Shown here: positions 1 through 8,246 of the stretch, one piece after another
Layout: each line of letters begins with the position of its first letter
How positions within the stretch are numbered: the stretch's first letter is position 1
From: Limnephilus marmoratus
Lineage: Eukaryota > Arthropoda > Insecta > Trichoptera > Limnephilidae
Assembly: GCA_917880885.1 (NCBI GenBank)
Contig: OU862910.1
Location: 20,224,710-20,288,709, forward strand
Reading direction: 5' to 3'
Length of the DNA stretch: 64,000 bases
Notes under the pieces: model-generated
Told to the model about the DNA's origin: nothing
What the model saw: only the letters and a program-made list of their open reading frames with translations
The model's database searches: none
Position numbers and translations under genes: made by a program

Positions 1-372
1 ACAGGGTGTCCGGGGGTAAAGTGCATTAACTTCGGGAGGTGATTCTACACGATAGTACAAGTAAAAAAGATAAATAACTTTTTTTGAAAATCCAACGTTT
101 AGGGGTAGTTTTGAGGTAAAAAGATAAAATTAGTCCGGCGTGAACACCCAGATTTATTATTATCCGCTGTTACGATCGGGGATACGAGTCGGGCGCCCGG
201 CAGGCTATCAGCAAGTAAGATCGTACCTCACACTAAGGATTTTTAGTAGGTACTTCTTTTTGTATGGGAAAAAAATGTTGGAATTTCGGAAAAAGTTGTT
301 AATCTTTTTTACTCTTACCATCATGTAGTATCACCTCCCGAAGTTAATGCACTTTACCCCCGGACACCCTGT
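1..372. mobile_element. short TIR element (MITE-like), 43-bp perfect terminal inverted repeats
   Basis: Bases 1-43 and 330-372 are perfect reverse complements, starting ACAGGGTGTCC and ending GGACACCCTGT. Imperfect complementarity continues about 14 bases further inward. The interior has no convincing protein; the 62-codon open frame inside is too short and has no recognisable motif. The left end coincides with the window edge, so its target duplication cannot be read. A related right-end fragment lies at 17083-17119. Seen: the inverted repeats. Inferred: a non-autonomous DNA transposon. The superfamily is not assigned. Confidence 0.85.
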
Positions 373-401
373 ATATTAGAGAAAAATAATTTAAAACGAA
401 A

Positions 402-620
402 AATCAGAGTGCGCAATTCACACGCGGTAGAAGTGAAATCTTCAGAAAACTAAAGTAGACAAGAGTGGGGAGACTACGAAGCTCTGTACAAAGAGGAGAC
501 CGATTATACTATCTCATTCTCTCGCAGGCTAAATCCTAAAGATGTATGAGTTTGTTTCTTTTTAGTGTTCGTGTTTCAATTGACAGCGGTGCTAAAGAAG
601 TTTTCACTGCAATTAATACG
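402..620 (+). repeat. dispersed repeat family G, copy 1
   Basis: About 220 bp sharing a colinear order of blocks with 13570-13790, 43142-43390 and 62435-62655. The blocks are a GTGCGCAATTCACACG-like start, a TCAGAAAACTAAAGTAGAC block, an AGGAGACCGATTAT block, a CTCATTCTCTCGCAGGCTAAAT block and an AAGTTTTCACT end. All four copies are on the plus strand. No protein or tRNA-like promoter was recognised, so the class is unknown. Confidence 0.7.
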
Positions 621-671
621 GTTTGGGTAGAAATTTCTCTTTGTGAAAACACACCTCAATAATCTATCTAT

Positions 672-1320
672 CTTCTATATGTATAAAAATCAAAATACGT
701 TTGTTTCTGGGTTTGTATGTTTGTCCGTTATGCTTGCTAAACCATTCATCTGATTGCGATGAAACTTTGGGGATTTGATGTACGCATGCCCGCGATGGTT
801 TCTATATACAATAGTGAGCTCTGGCATCGTAAAATTATGAATTGCTAAACCGTTCACCCGATTGCGATGAAACTTTGGTGAGTTGTTGTGAGCACCCCAC
901 GATGGTTTCTATATGTATACTGGTGAGCTCTGGCATTATAAAAATTGTTTAAAAAAATGCAATAGGTGGCACGCGAGCTGTTTGAAAACGGAATGTACAG
1001 GGACCGAATGTGTGGAATGCGGGAGGGGGGAGGGGAAATCGGGTGGGGAGTTCGTGGCAAGGGGGAAGCGGGAGTGGGGTGCGGGGAGAGGGAAAGCGGA
1101 GAAGGCAGAGTGGAAGGGGATGCGATAGAGAAATAGGAGGCGGAAGACGAATGGGACGAAGGAAAAGGAAACGCAGGGAGAATCAATATCTTTATTAAGT
1201 GGTATAGTAACGCATGCTGGGAACTACAAACCCAGAAGCTAGCATATTTTGATTTATATATATATATATATAGATTTCCTCCTAAAACCATGCGAGCGAA
1301 GCCGCTGGTAAAAGGTAGTC
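672..1320 (+). repeat. dispersed repeat family R with G/A-rich core, copy 1
   Basis: The left part has two tandem blocks containing GATTGCGATGAAACTTTGG and GGTGAGCTCTGGCAT. The core (about 1018-1175) is strongly purine-rich with many GGG runs. The right part ends GCGAGCGAAGCCGCTGG. That tail is typical of RTE-type LINE or related repeat 3' ends in insects (family knowledge). Open frames on either strand within the G/A tract are low-complexity and not credible genes. Other copies: 21367-21612 (-), 33213-33620 (+), 44270-44741 (+), 47221-47630 (-). Confidence 0.7.
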
Positions 1321-2610
1321 AATTAATAAAGACGTCACTTCATTCAAGAATTTTAAGATCTGCCGCAGTATCTGTGTGAAGATTTAGGGTTATGACTCCA
1401 GCATGTCACCTGTATCACACGTCATACACACATACAACAATACGAGAAGAAGAAATAACATGTACAACATTCTATGGAATACAGTATCAAAACGCTCTCA
1501 GAAATGAAGGTTCGTATAAATGGTGTAAGTTTCAAGAACTTCCCGGGAAGTTGTTATTCTTATAATTGCACTTTCCAGTTTCTTTGACAATGTTTTATTG
1601 TTCTCAACAATCCTCTGATGTGACTTTCTAAAAATAAAGCGCTCTAAAATACAGATAGGTTTAAAATAAGCACACAACTACAAAAAAGTAAGACGAAACA
1701 AGAGAGAACAACAGTACGATAAAGGAAAAGGTTCACATTGTTAAATGACGAATATGATGATAAATTATTATCACATAAATTATAAAATAATTATGCTTGT
1801 TACATTTCTGCTTTTGCTTAAATTGTGTGTAAATTGTTCAATTGATTCTCACAAAACGCAAATCGTTCCGAATCACTGAGTTAGAAAACACATTCCGATA
1901 GATTAAATATTTATAAAGAAAACCCAAAGTCTCGAGCAAAAGGTTTCCCATAAACACCTCTTTAAATAATTTATTCAGCTTCTTTTTGAAAACCGAATCC
2001 CTGCAGCACCCTTGAGACAACGGATGCTGAGAGGCCTTTAGAATAAATCCAATAATAGATATTTAAAAAGAAATTCAAGAAATATTTTATCGCTTTCACC
2101 GGGCGTTCAACAGAGAGTTTTAACGTATTTTATTCTTTATTAGTTCACGAACATTGTCGAAGAGGCTTGAATTTTTTCGTAATAATTTTAAACTTTAAGT
2201 TTCGTAAATATTATAATAAGAAGAATTTGAATAAATTTAAGAGTAATATTATATTTTAAACACATTAATACAGATTTTCTAAAATTTATTTTCAATTTAT
2301 ATTCCTAAACTATTAAATGACATAATATTTGGGGTTTAGTACATGACGAAATTACTTAGGTGTATATTTCAATTAGCAATATTACTCTACCATAATTACA
2401 ATATATACGTCGAACATTACATTAACAATTATAATTACATTACAAGTATACACGTCGAATAATCCGATCCTAACTTTACCTAACATTGTTTTTTCTTCAA
2501 ATATCAAATTTATTTAGCACAATTTAACACTCAAATTTTTACGAAAAAAACTGTTTTTTTTTTTTAATTTGCAAATTAAATAGAATAAAAAACAAATAAC
2601 TGTATGCACC
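1321..2610. other. AT-rich stretch, no gene seen
   Basis: Mostly unique AT-rich sequence with poly-A/T runs. No open frame with recognisable protein features, no tRNA-like fold and no clear inverted repeat was noticed. It may be old decayed transposon or intronic DNA. Confidence 0.5.
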
Positions 2611-2612
2611 AC

Positions 2613-2850
2613 TATAATAATAATTGGATAATTTGTATAGCGCCGTTTTTGTGAAAAATCACCTCAAGGGCGCTTTACAATTTATTATGAATCCTAGGCT
2701 CTATCTAATTTTATTATTTTTAAATAGATACAGAAACATACTTACCTGCAGGACACTTCCGATAAAACACTCTTTATTATGTTTGCGGAAGATACGACTT
2801 TGCACGTGGAGGAAATTATTTTCAAAACACTGGACATTGCATGAGTTTTA
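2613..2850 (+). repeat. dispersed repeat family D, copy 1
   Basis: It begins after an ATAATAATAA run with a block containing GCGCCGTTTTTGTGAAAAAT, then CACCTCAAGGGCGCTTTACA. It continues through CTTTGCACGTGGAGG to ACTGGACATTGCATGA. A second copy with the same block order lies 490 bp downstream (3104-3350). Only the first 60-80 bp recur at 34443-34510 and 46846-46912. This looks like the 3' end of an unclassified retroelement using a TAA-rich tail. Confidence 0.7.
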
Positions 2851-3056
2851 CATTTATATTTATATTTAAAAGAAGAAAAGAAGAAGAAGAACTATATTAT
2901 ATAAAAATAGGTATTTTGATCATTTGTTAACACAAAGTTATTTGTTTTCATTAAACAAAAACAAAAAAAATATAATTCTCTCTGCGTCTGATTTTGTCTA
3001 TTTAAAATTATTCACAAAATACAAATAAAACTTTCGCACTACCGTTTTGCCGACCG

Positions 3057-3087
3057 TTTAGCAAACGTAGAATTGCGTTTGCTAAGC
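3057..3087. repeat. short hairpin
   Basis: TTTAGCAAACG and CGTTTGCTAAG face each other across about 8 bases. This small hairpin sits just before the second family D copy; its function is unknown. Confidence 0.45.
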
Positions 3088-3103
3088 GATTTTTATAATG
3101 ATA

Positions 3104-3350
3104 ATAATAATAACTGGATAATATGTAGAGCGCCGTTTTTGTGAAAAATCACCTCAAGGGTGCTTTACAATTTATTATGATTTCTTATGATCTATCTAAT
3201 TTTATTATTTACAAATAGATTCAGAAACATACTAACCTGGCAGGTCAATTCCAATAAACACACTTTATTAGAAAGTTTATGCTTGGGGAAGATACAACTT
3301 TGCACGTGGAGGACATTATATTGAAAACACTGGACATTGCATGACTTTAC
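3104..3350 (+). repeat. dispersed repeat family D, copy 2
   Basis: Colinear with 2613-2850 over about 240 bp, with scattered substitutions (TAGAGCGCCG for TAGCGCCG, AACCTGGCAGGTC for TACCTGCAGGAC). It lies in direct orientation. The pair suggests either two insertions of one family at similar TAA-rich sites or a local segmental duplication. Confidence 0.7.
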
Positions 3351-3914
3351 CTTTGCTACCCTCATCACTGTTTTATAAGAAGATTAATGCCAAGGTTGAG
3401 TTAATTTATATTTTGAAACTATTTTCTATCTTAAGGCAAATTAAGAATGTATAGCTTTTTGGTTTGTGTATTCCTCTTAAAGTTTGTAAATGCTACAATA
3501 CAAAATCTGCTTAATGCTCGAGTCAGTAACTGAGGTTCTTTATTTGTGGAGTACTGCTTTGCGTACGTGAGAGCTTATAAAGAGACTACTTCGCCCAATT
3601 AACTTCCTGCTGTTCAGAAGCCGAAAGGGAGAAGAATTTCACTACATACTTCTACCCCTACGTAGAGCATACGTCGCTATTTTCTTGATGATTGGATTGA
3701 AGACAGAATTATTGAAAAACATATATTTATTATTTTTCTGCCTGTAGCCTGCCAATTGTTCTGCATTTGTCACAAGTCGGCAAGGAGGGCAAATATGTTA
3801 CTAAACAGATTTGTTTCTGATTTATTTCATAATATATTTCGCATAAAACACTCACCGTTCGTAAAGTAGGTTCTCTGGAATTCATTTTATTATTGTACAT
3901 ATAGTTTTTATTAA

Positions 3915-4000
3915 CTCGCAGGAAACTTTGAGTGAAATAATTTCCCTCAGGGCCTATGTCATCATTATAATAATAATAATAATGATTTATTGTCTTCATT
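3915..4000 (-). repeat. LINE 3' end hairpin fragment (family L)
   Basis: Reading the minus strand: GATGACATAGGCCCTGAGG, then AAATTATTT, then a weakly complementary CACTCAAAG. The fuller family members at 36478-36822 and 56942-57283 carry the same GACATAGG...hairpin end. A (TAA)n run flanks it. Interpreted as a truncated LINE 3' terminus. Confidence 0.5.
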
Positions 4001-4076
4001 TCTTAGTAACAAGTAGAGATAATGATATCCTCACTGGGATCTCCCGTGCTGAGTATTTCATTTACATATTATAATT

Positions 4077-4371
4077 TAATTATAAGAATAGCATATAGCC
4101 CAATAGCATATAACCCAAGTTCATATAGCATATAGCCCAATCATGGATTTGTTCCCCTACCCACCCACTCTACACTAATACCTACCTACCCAATTCTACA
4201 TTATTATCTAGCAACAGCTCCACCCCTACCTAATAAAACATTGTTCGAAACTGTCAAATTAGTATAAGCTTTCCCTGACGAAGGAACGTTTGTTCCGAAA
4301 CCGGTCGGATTTGCGCATCAAATAAGTGGTTTATACAAAGTTAAATTATTTCATTTTTCTAATTATAAGAA
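4077..4371 (+). mobile_element. short Penelope-like insertion with 12-bp direct repeats and hammerhead motif
   Basis: TAATTATAAGAA occurs at 4077-4088 and 4360-4371 and bounds a 271-bp insertion. The insertion opens with three TAGCATATAGCCCAA-like repeats. It contains a hammerhead-ribozyme core (4272-4309) and ends in AATAAGTGGTTTATACAAAG followed by TTTCATTTTTC. The tail block GTGGTTTATACAAAGT...TTTCATT recurs at 22615-22664 and, diverged, at the end of the large palindrome (37178-37965). Hammerheads in element termini are known for Penelope-like elements (established). Assignment to that group is inference, because no reverse transcriptase is present. Confidence 0.65.
4272..4309 (+). ncRNA. 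candidate hammerhead ribozyme
   Basis: The core reads CTGACGA (4275-4281), then stem II GGAAC-GTTT-GTTCC (283-287 with 292-296), then GAAA (4297-4300). A minimal stem III ACC/GGT follows, then the cleavage-type GTC ending at 4306. Stem I is TCC (4272-4274) with GGA (4307-4309). All invariant core positions of the hammerhead are present. Stem III is very short, as in Penelope-type and satellite hammerheads that often act as dimers (family knowledge). Activity is not shown. Confidence 0.65.
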
Positions 4372-4487
4372 ATTAATATGAATTAGATATAGCATGTATC
4401 ATGTAGTATTTTTTTTAAATAATTATAAAGTAAATATGATAATGTTTTTTTATAATTCAGTTCGCTAGATTCGGTTTTAGTCTGTAT

Positions 4488-4916
4488 TTGATATCAGTAG
4501 CAGAGACTCACCTCAAATCACTTAAAATTAATCATAAAACAATAATCAGAATTATGTTTAGAAAGCCTTATCAACATCCGACAGAACAGATAATGATCAA
4601 CAATAACCTATTAGACATAAATAAACTATACATAAAGAACATCATCCACAAAAACTGCATAAAAATATCACCACACTTCATAACTCACTCGCAATACACA
4701 AGAGCAAACACACACAATCAATTACAAGTACCATATATCAAATCAAATTTTGCAAAAAAACATGAATCTTACTTGGCACCATATATATTCAATAAGTTTG
4801 TAGCCCAAACAAAGACCTACGTCGCATCTAATAATTTGAATTGGGTTTTCAAAAGATTTTTGAACTGGTTGAATGTCAAAGAAAGAAGAGAGATAAGTAA
4901 TATTCTTAATATCTAA
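4488..4916 (+). pseudogene. C-terminal fragment of a non-LTR retrotransposon reverse transcriptase
   Basis: An open frame of about 142 codons reads ...HLKSLKINHKTIIRIM, then KPYQHPTE, LDINKLYI, HSQYTR and ends FLNWLNVKERREISN. This is the layout of the extreme C-terminus of Jockey/CR1-like LINE polyproteins: an 'LQKkiIRii' segment, a 'nmLdi.qLY' segment, and an 'R' rich stretch before the stop. The catalytic FADD region is absent upstream, so it is a 5'-truncated copy. The frame's first codon is TTG, so no genuine start exists. The 3' UTR runs to about 5180 and ends in (ATTGA)n. The same protein segment, differently diverged, is on the minus strand at 5190-5610 and 35400-35870. Confidence 0.7.
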
Positions 4917-5181
4917 TATTATATATTTTCTATTTTCTACTCTGCTTTTAAATTCTGATTTTCCTCGTATTTTATTATTATTATTTTTACTATAATATAT
5001 ATTTTTCTTTTTTTTATGTTTTTACCACTTATTTGTTTTTATGTAATTAGAAATTGTTAGTTACCAGCCTCAGAACAGACTCTTTGTCTAGTGAGGAAGG
5101 TAAGGAAAAAAAATCATGTTGTACATAACTAATAATAAATAAACGCCCGGGTTGCCGGCACTGAAATTGAATTGAATTGAG
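4917..5181 (+). mobile_element. LINE 3' UTR with ATTGA-type tail
   Basis: Follows the stop of the LINE fragment. It carries the TCTTTGTCTAGTGAGGAAGG block, an AATAAATAAA signal-like run and a terminal TTGAATTGAATTGA microsatellite at about 5167-5180. A similar ATTGAATTGAATTGAA tail ends another LINE fragment at about 19312, which supports a common family. Confidence 0.6.
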
Positions 5182-5189
5182 TATATTTT

Positions 5190-5610
5190 CTATTTCTAAT
5201 CTCCCTATATTTAGTATCCAGCTTTTTATTTGAAATTTAAATGTTATAATGTTGAGATTTTTGAGTGAGAGTGGTATTTTATTGTAGAGTTTAATGCCAT
5301 AATATAAGAAGATTTTTTGCCCAAAGGTTGTGTTAGTAGTTACTTTTTGGATATGTGTTTTTGACCATGAGATCTAGTGTTTATAATGTACGTGTTAGTT
5401 GTTATTTCTTGGGTTTTGTACTTATGAATGTAAATGAGTGTAGTTTTAGAATATAGTTGTTTAATTGACATGATGTTAAGATTGTTGAAGATTTCGTCAG
5501 TGCTAGTTCTTACAGGAAATTTCAGTATAATTTTCATTATGGCTTTTTGAGTTTTAATTAGTGGATTTAGTATGTTTTAATTTGCACTGCCCCATCCGAT
5601 AATACCGTAT
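5190..5610 (-). pseudogene. C-terminal LINE reverse transcriptase fragment, frameshifted
   Basis: Read on the minus strand, the sequence starts near 5606 with a GIIGWGSA segment, the typical 'YGi..WG' of LINE polyprotein ends. A stop follows, then KTQKAIMKIILKFPV, then EIFNNLNIMSIKQLYSK, then a stop near 5340. In another frame it continues TNTTFGQKIFLYYGIKLYNK and SLKNLNIITFK. At least one stop and one frameshift break it. It abuts the plus-strand LINE tail near 5181, so two LINE 3' ends lie tail to tail. No cellular function is expected. Confidence 0.65.
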
Positions 5611-6755
5611 TGGGGATTGGGGATTAGACTTGATTGAAATCAAATCGCATAAACAAATTATTCATTTGTGGTTATTTATACATACACATAAATGAATTAA
5701 CTACAAATAAAAAAAAAACAACAATATTTCGTTTGCTTCAAAAACTTGACAACATGGCACAATTCATACCAAAAACAATCTTGGCAGGTATTCTCTATGT
5801 TTCACTATTCAATGCCACCCATCCAAGTTGGAGAGGCGTGACAAATCATTCTCCCCTTTTCAGCTTCCACCCTATCCAACCCCCTCCGGCCATTAAAACT
5901 TCCTGAAAACTGAAAGCCCTTCCTGAAGCCTCCGTCGCTAGATCACCCGAATAGTTCCATTAACTAAAAAAAAAGGACGCCGGAGCGCCGGGGCGCCTCG
6001 ACCGGGTTAATACATGGAATGTTCCGACGCTCATGAAATGAATTAAATTACTTTCGTGTTGGAATTAAGTAAAACATATCTACATCTTCCCCTAGGGCTA
6101 TTTAGAAGTTAATATTATATTTTAAATTATTTTCATTAATGAAAAATGTAAACCGTACCTGCGTTTTTTTTTGTATATGATTTTATAGACTCGCTTATAA
6201 TTTGTCCTCTAAAAAACAAATTGAGGATATACGTTTTTGCTACCATGCTCTGGACTATAGACATAACATTTTAGAAGTGTTTTATAAATAGCTTCGTACA
6301 CAAAATTATTTCATGGCTTAAAAACCGAAATTTCAAAAGCAAATTGACGATAATATAATGACGTTTCGGACACTATGTTTCAAAACACTTTGTACGATTA
6401 TAGACACATCGTTTTATACTTGTTCAGCTCATTTTCGTATTAATAAAAATGATTTAAAATGACAAGGTCGGGTCTGGTGATAAAACTGATTATTAAAACA
6501 AGTAACGAATGTGGACTCTTAGTTCTTCAAAATTTGCAAATATACCTTGTGTTATCATTTTTAATTAAATAAAAACAAATAACTTTGTAAAAACCATTGT
6601 ACATTCAATATTATCAACTTGTTTCGAAAGCCAAGATAAGATTAAAAGGGAATAACCAGGCAAAATTCATTTTTAAATCAAATTTTAGATGTATTGACTC
6701 TTTTCCACAAAAAATTATAAATTGATTTCGAAAGACTATTATTTTATCTAGTAAA
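5611..6755. other. AT-rich stretch, no gene seen
   Basis: Largely unique sequence. There is a modestly GC-rich patch at 5870-6005, but no protein with recognisable features. It ends at the left target duplication of the LTR element. Confidence 0.45.
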
Positions 6756-6760
6756 GCTAT

Positions 6761-7347
6761 TGTGTCGGACGTATTTGGCATATTTTGTATTATGTATTTG
6801 GCTATGTAAAATATTGTGTTTAATAAATAAATTGTCAGGGTGAGGCGAGCGAGCAGAGGGAATTTTGTTGCCGTCGGGCGCTTTCACTGGATTCTCGGAA
6901 TCCGGACCCGATGGCCAACCCCTTTAATGGGTTCTACGAATCCTCCCTAAGCATAACGGCCCAACAATGACATAGCAACGGCAGAGTGCTACCTTGCTAC
7001 CGTGGCTTAATGAATAATGAATAGGGTCTAGAAGCCCTTCCAAACCAGTCAGTAATCAACTAACCACCTTCGCGTCAACATCTCTCTCTGCCTGCCCGCC
7101 CTTGCTCTGACCTGCTTCCATTCGCCTCTTTTCTTTTCTGACCATCGCCTTACCCCTGGACCTCGGACACTCTACGCTCTACGGATCAGACTCGGCTAGT
7201 TAAAAGGAACTACGAGCCCTTGGATCAGCTTCAGACAAGTTCTCCAAGCGGACAGCCCTGAGACGCTCTCCCGACTTCTTAACGCCTCCGTGGATCGGAA
7301 CCACCCCCTGTTTCTACAGTCTTGTGTGCCTCACCCTGTTCGGTACA
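6761..7347 (+). repeat. 5' LTR
   Basis: 587 bp, TG...CA ends. It contains TGTTTAATAAATAAATTG near 6820, which could serve as a polyadenylation signal region, and a GC-richer R/U5-like part after 6840. Identical in length to the 3' LTR. Confidence 0.92.
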
Positions 7348-7368
7348 TAAGTGGTCCTTCGATACGGA
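7348..7368 (+). other. candidate primer-binding site
   Basis: Directly after the 5' LTR comes TAAG, then TGGTCCTTCGA. The TGG start fits pairing with the CCA end of a tRNA. I do not assign the tRNA. Confidence 0.45.
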
Positions 7369-7391
7369 TCCTTCCACGGAGCTCCTACAAG

Positions 7392-8246
7392 ATGTCGGAG
7401 ACTCGACGCCTGGATTACTCAACCGGGGCGGCCGCAGCCGCGTCCCCCGGACCCCCGGCCACTGTGAAGCTGGCTAGTGACTACTGGTTCGCTAGCCAGA
7501 TCACTTGCCCGACTCCAGCTCCCGTGACGCTGGCTGCTAGCCAGGTTGCGGAGCCAACCCTGGCTCCTGTGACACTGGTTGCTAACCAGCTCACGGGTCC
7601 AACCCTGGCCACTGCGACGCTGGCTGCTAGCCAGGTCACGTGCCCCACATCAGCTCCCTTAACGCCCCCTGCCGTTGTCTCTGACACGCTCCGGCAGCTT
7701 CAGCTCGAGGCGCGAGCTATAGCACGACTGCTACAGGAGGATGTCCAGGTGGTCACCTACTTGAAAGCCATGCTGACATTGCCTCCTGCTTCAGTTCACG
7801 GCGGCTCGATTCACGCTAGCCCTGATACGTTCCGGCAGATTCAGCTCGGGGCGCTCGCTGTGGTACGACGGCTGCAGGAGGAGGATGGCTGGCTGCTTAA
7901 CCATTTGATATCCTCGCCGGCCCTGCTCACCGAAATGGTTTTTTACTACTTGGCATCCATGCTGACATCGCCTCCTGCTTCAGTGCCCGGCGCAGACGAG
8001 CGCAGCCCTGTGTGCACTGCTACTACTGGCCCTGTTGCCGGCTACGCCGCGTACAGTCCCGCAGCCTACAGTCGCGCAGCCTACGGCCCCGCACCCTACG
8101 GCCCTGCAGCTCCCGACTCATTCCACATCGGCTATGCTGCACACGGACTCGCCCCTGGCGGGCCTCACCACCACGCCGGTCCTGCGCACCCCACAGCACC
8201 TGCCTCGATCCACGCCGGTTACATGCCAGCTACACACGACTACTGA
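7392..8246 (+). CDS. low-complexity open frame at gag position of the LTR element
   Basis: The first ATG after the 5' LTR (7392) opens a 284-residue frame, MSETRRLDYSTG.... It has an Ala/Pro/Thr-rich N-terminal part with four diverged copies of a roughly 17-residue unit (..PTLAPVTLVASQVT..). Next come two diverged copies of a helix-like unit (DTLRQLQLEARAIARLLQE and DTFRQIQLGALAVVRRLQE). A Tyr/Ala/Pro/His-rich part follows. It has no zinc knuckle. It stops at 8246, but the similar following unit (DSFRVGYAADSL) continues in a different frame, so a single-base indel near 8225-8245 probably broke a longer frame. Whether it is translated is unknown; the position suggests a degenerate or novel gag. 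Confidence 0.4.
   Translation: MSETRRLDYSTGAAAAASPGPPATVKLASDYWFASQITCPTPAPVTLAASQVAEPTLAPVTLVANQLTGPTLATATLAASQVTCPTSAPLTPPAVVSDTLRQLQLEARAIARLLQEDVQVVTYLKAMLTLPPASVHGGSIHASPDTFRQIQLGALAVVRRLQEEDGWLLNHLISSPALLTEMVFYYLASMLTSPPASVPGADERSPVCTATTGPVAGYAAYSPAAYSRAAYGPAPYGPAAPDSFHIGYAAHGLAPGGPHHHAGPAHPTAPASIHAGYMPATHDY

Noticed and set aside
854..1291. 145-codon Ser/Pro-rich minus frame over repeat family R
   Set aside because: It is the C-rich complement of the G/A core of the repeat; other copies give similar spurious frames (44329-44718, 47243-47572).
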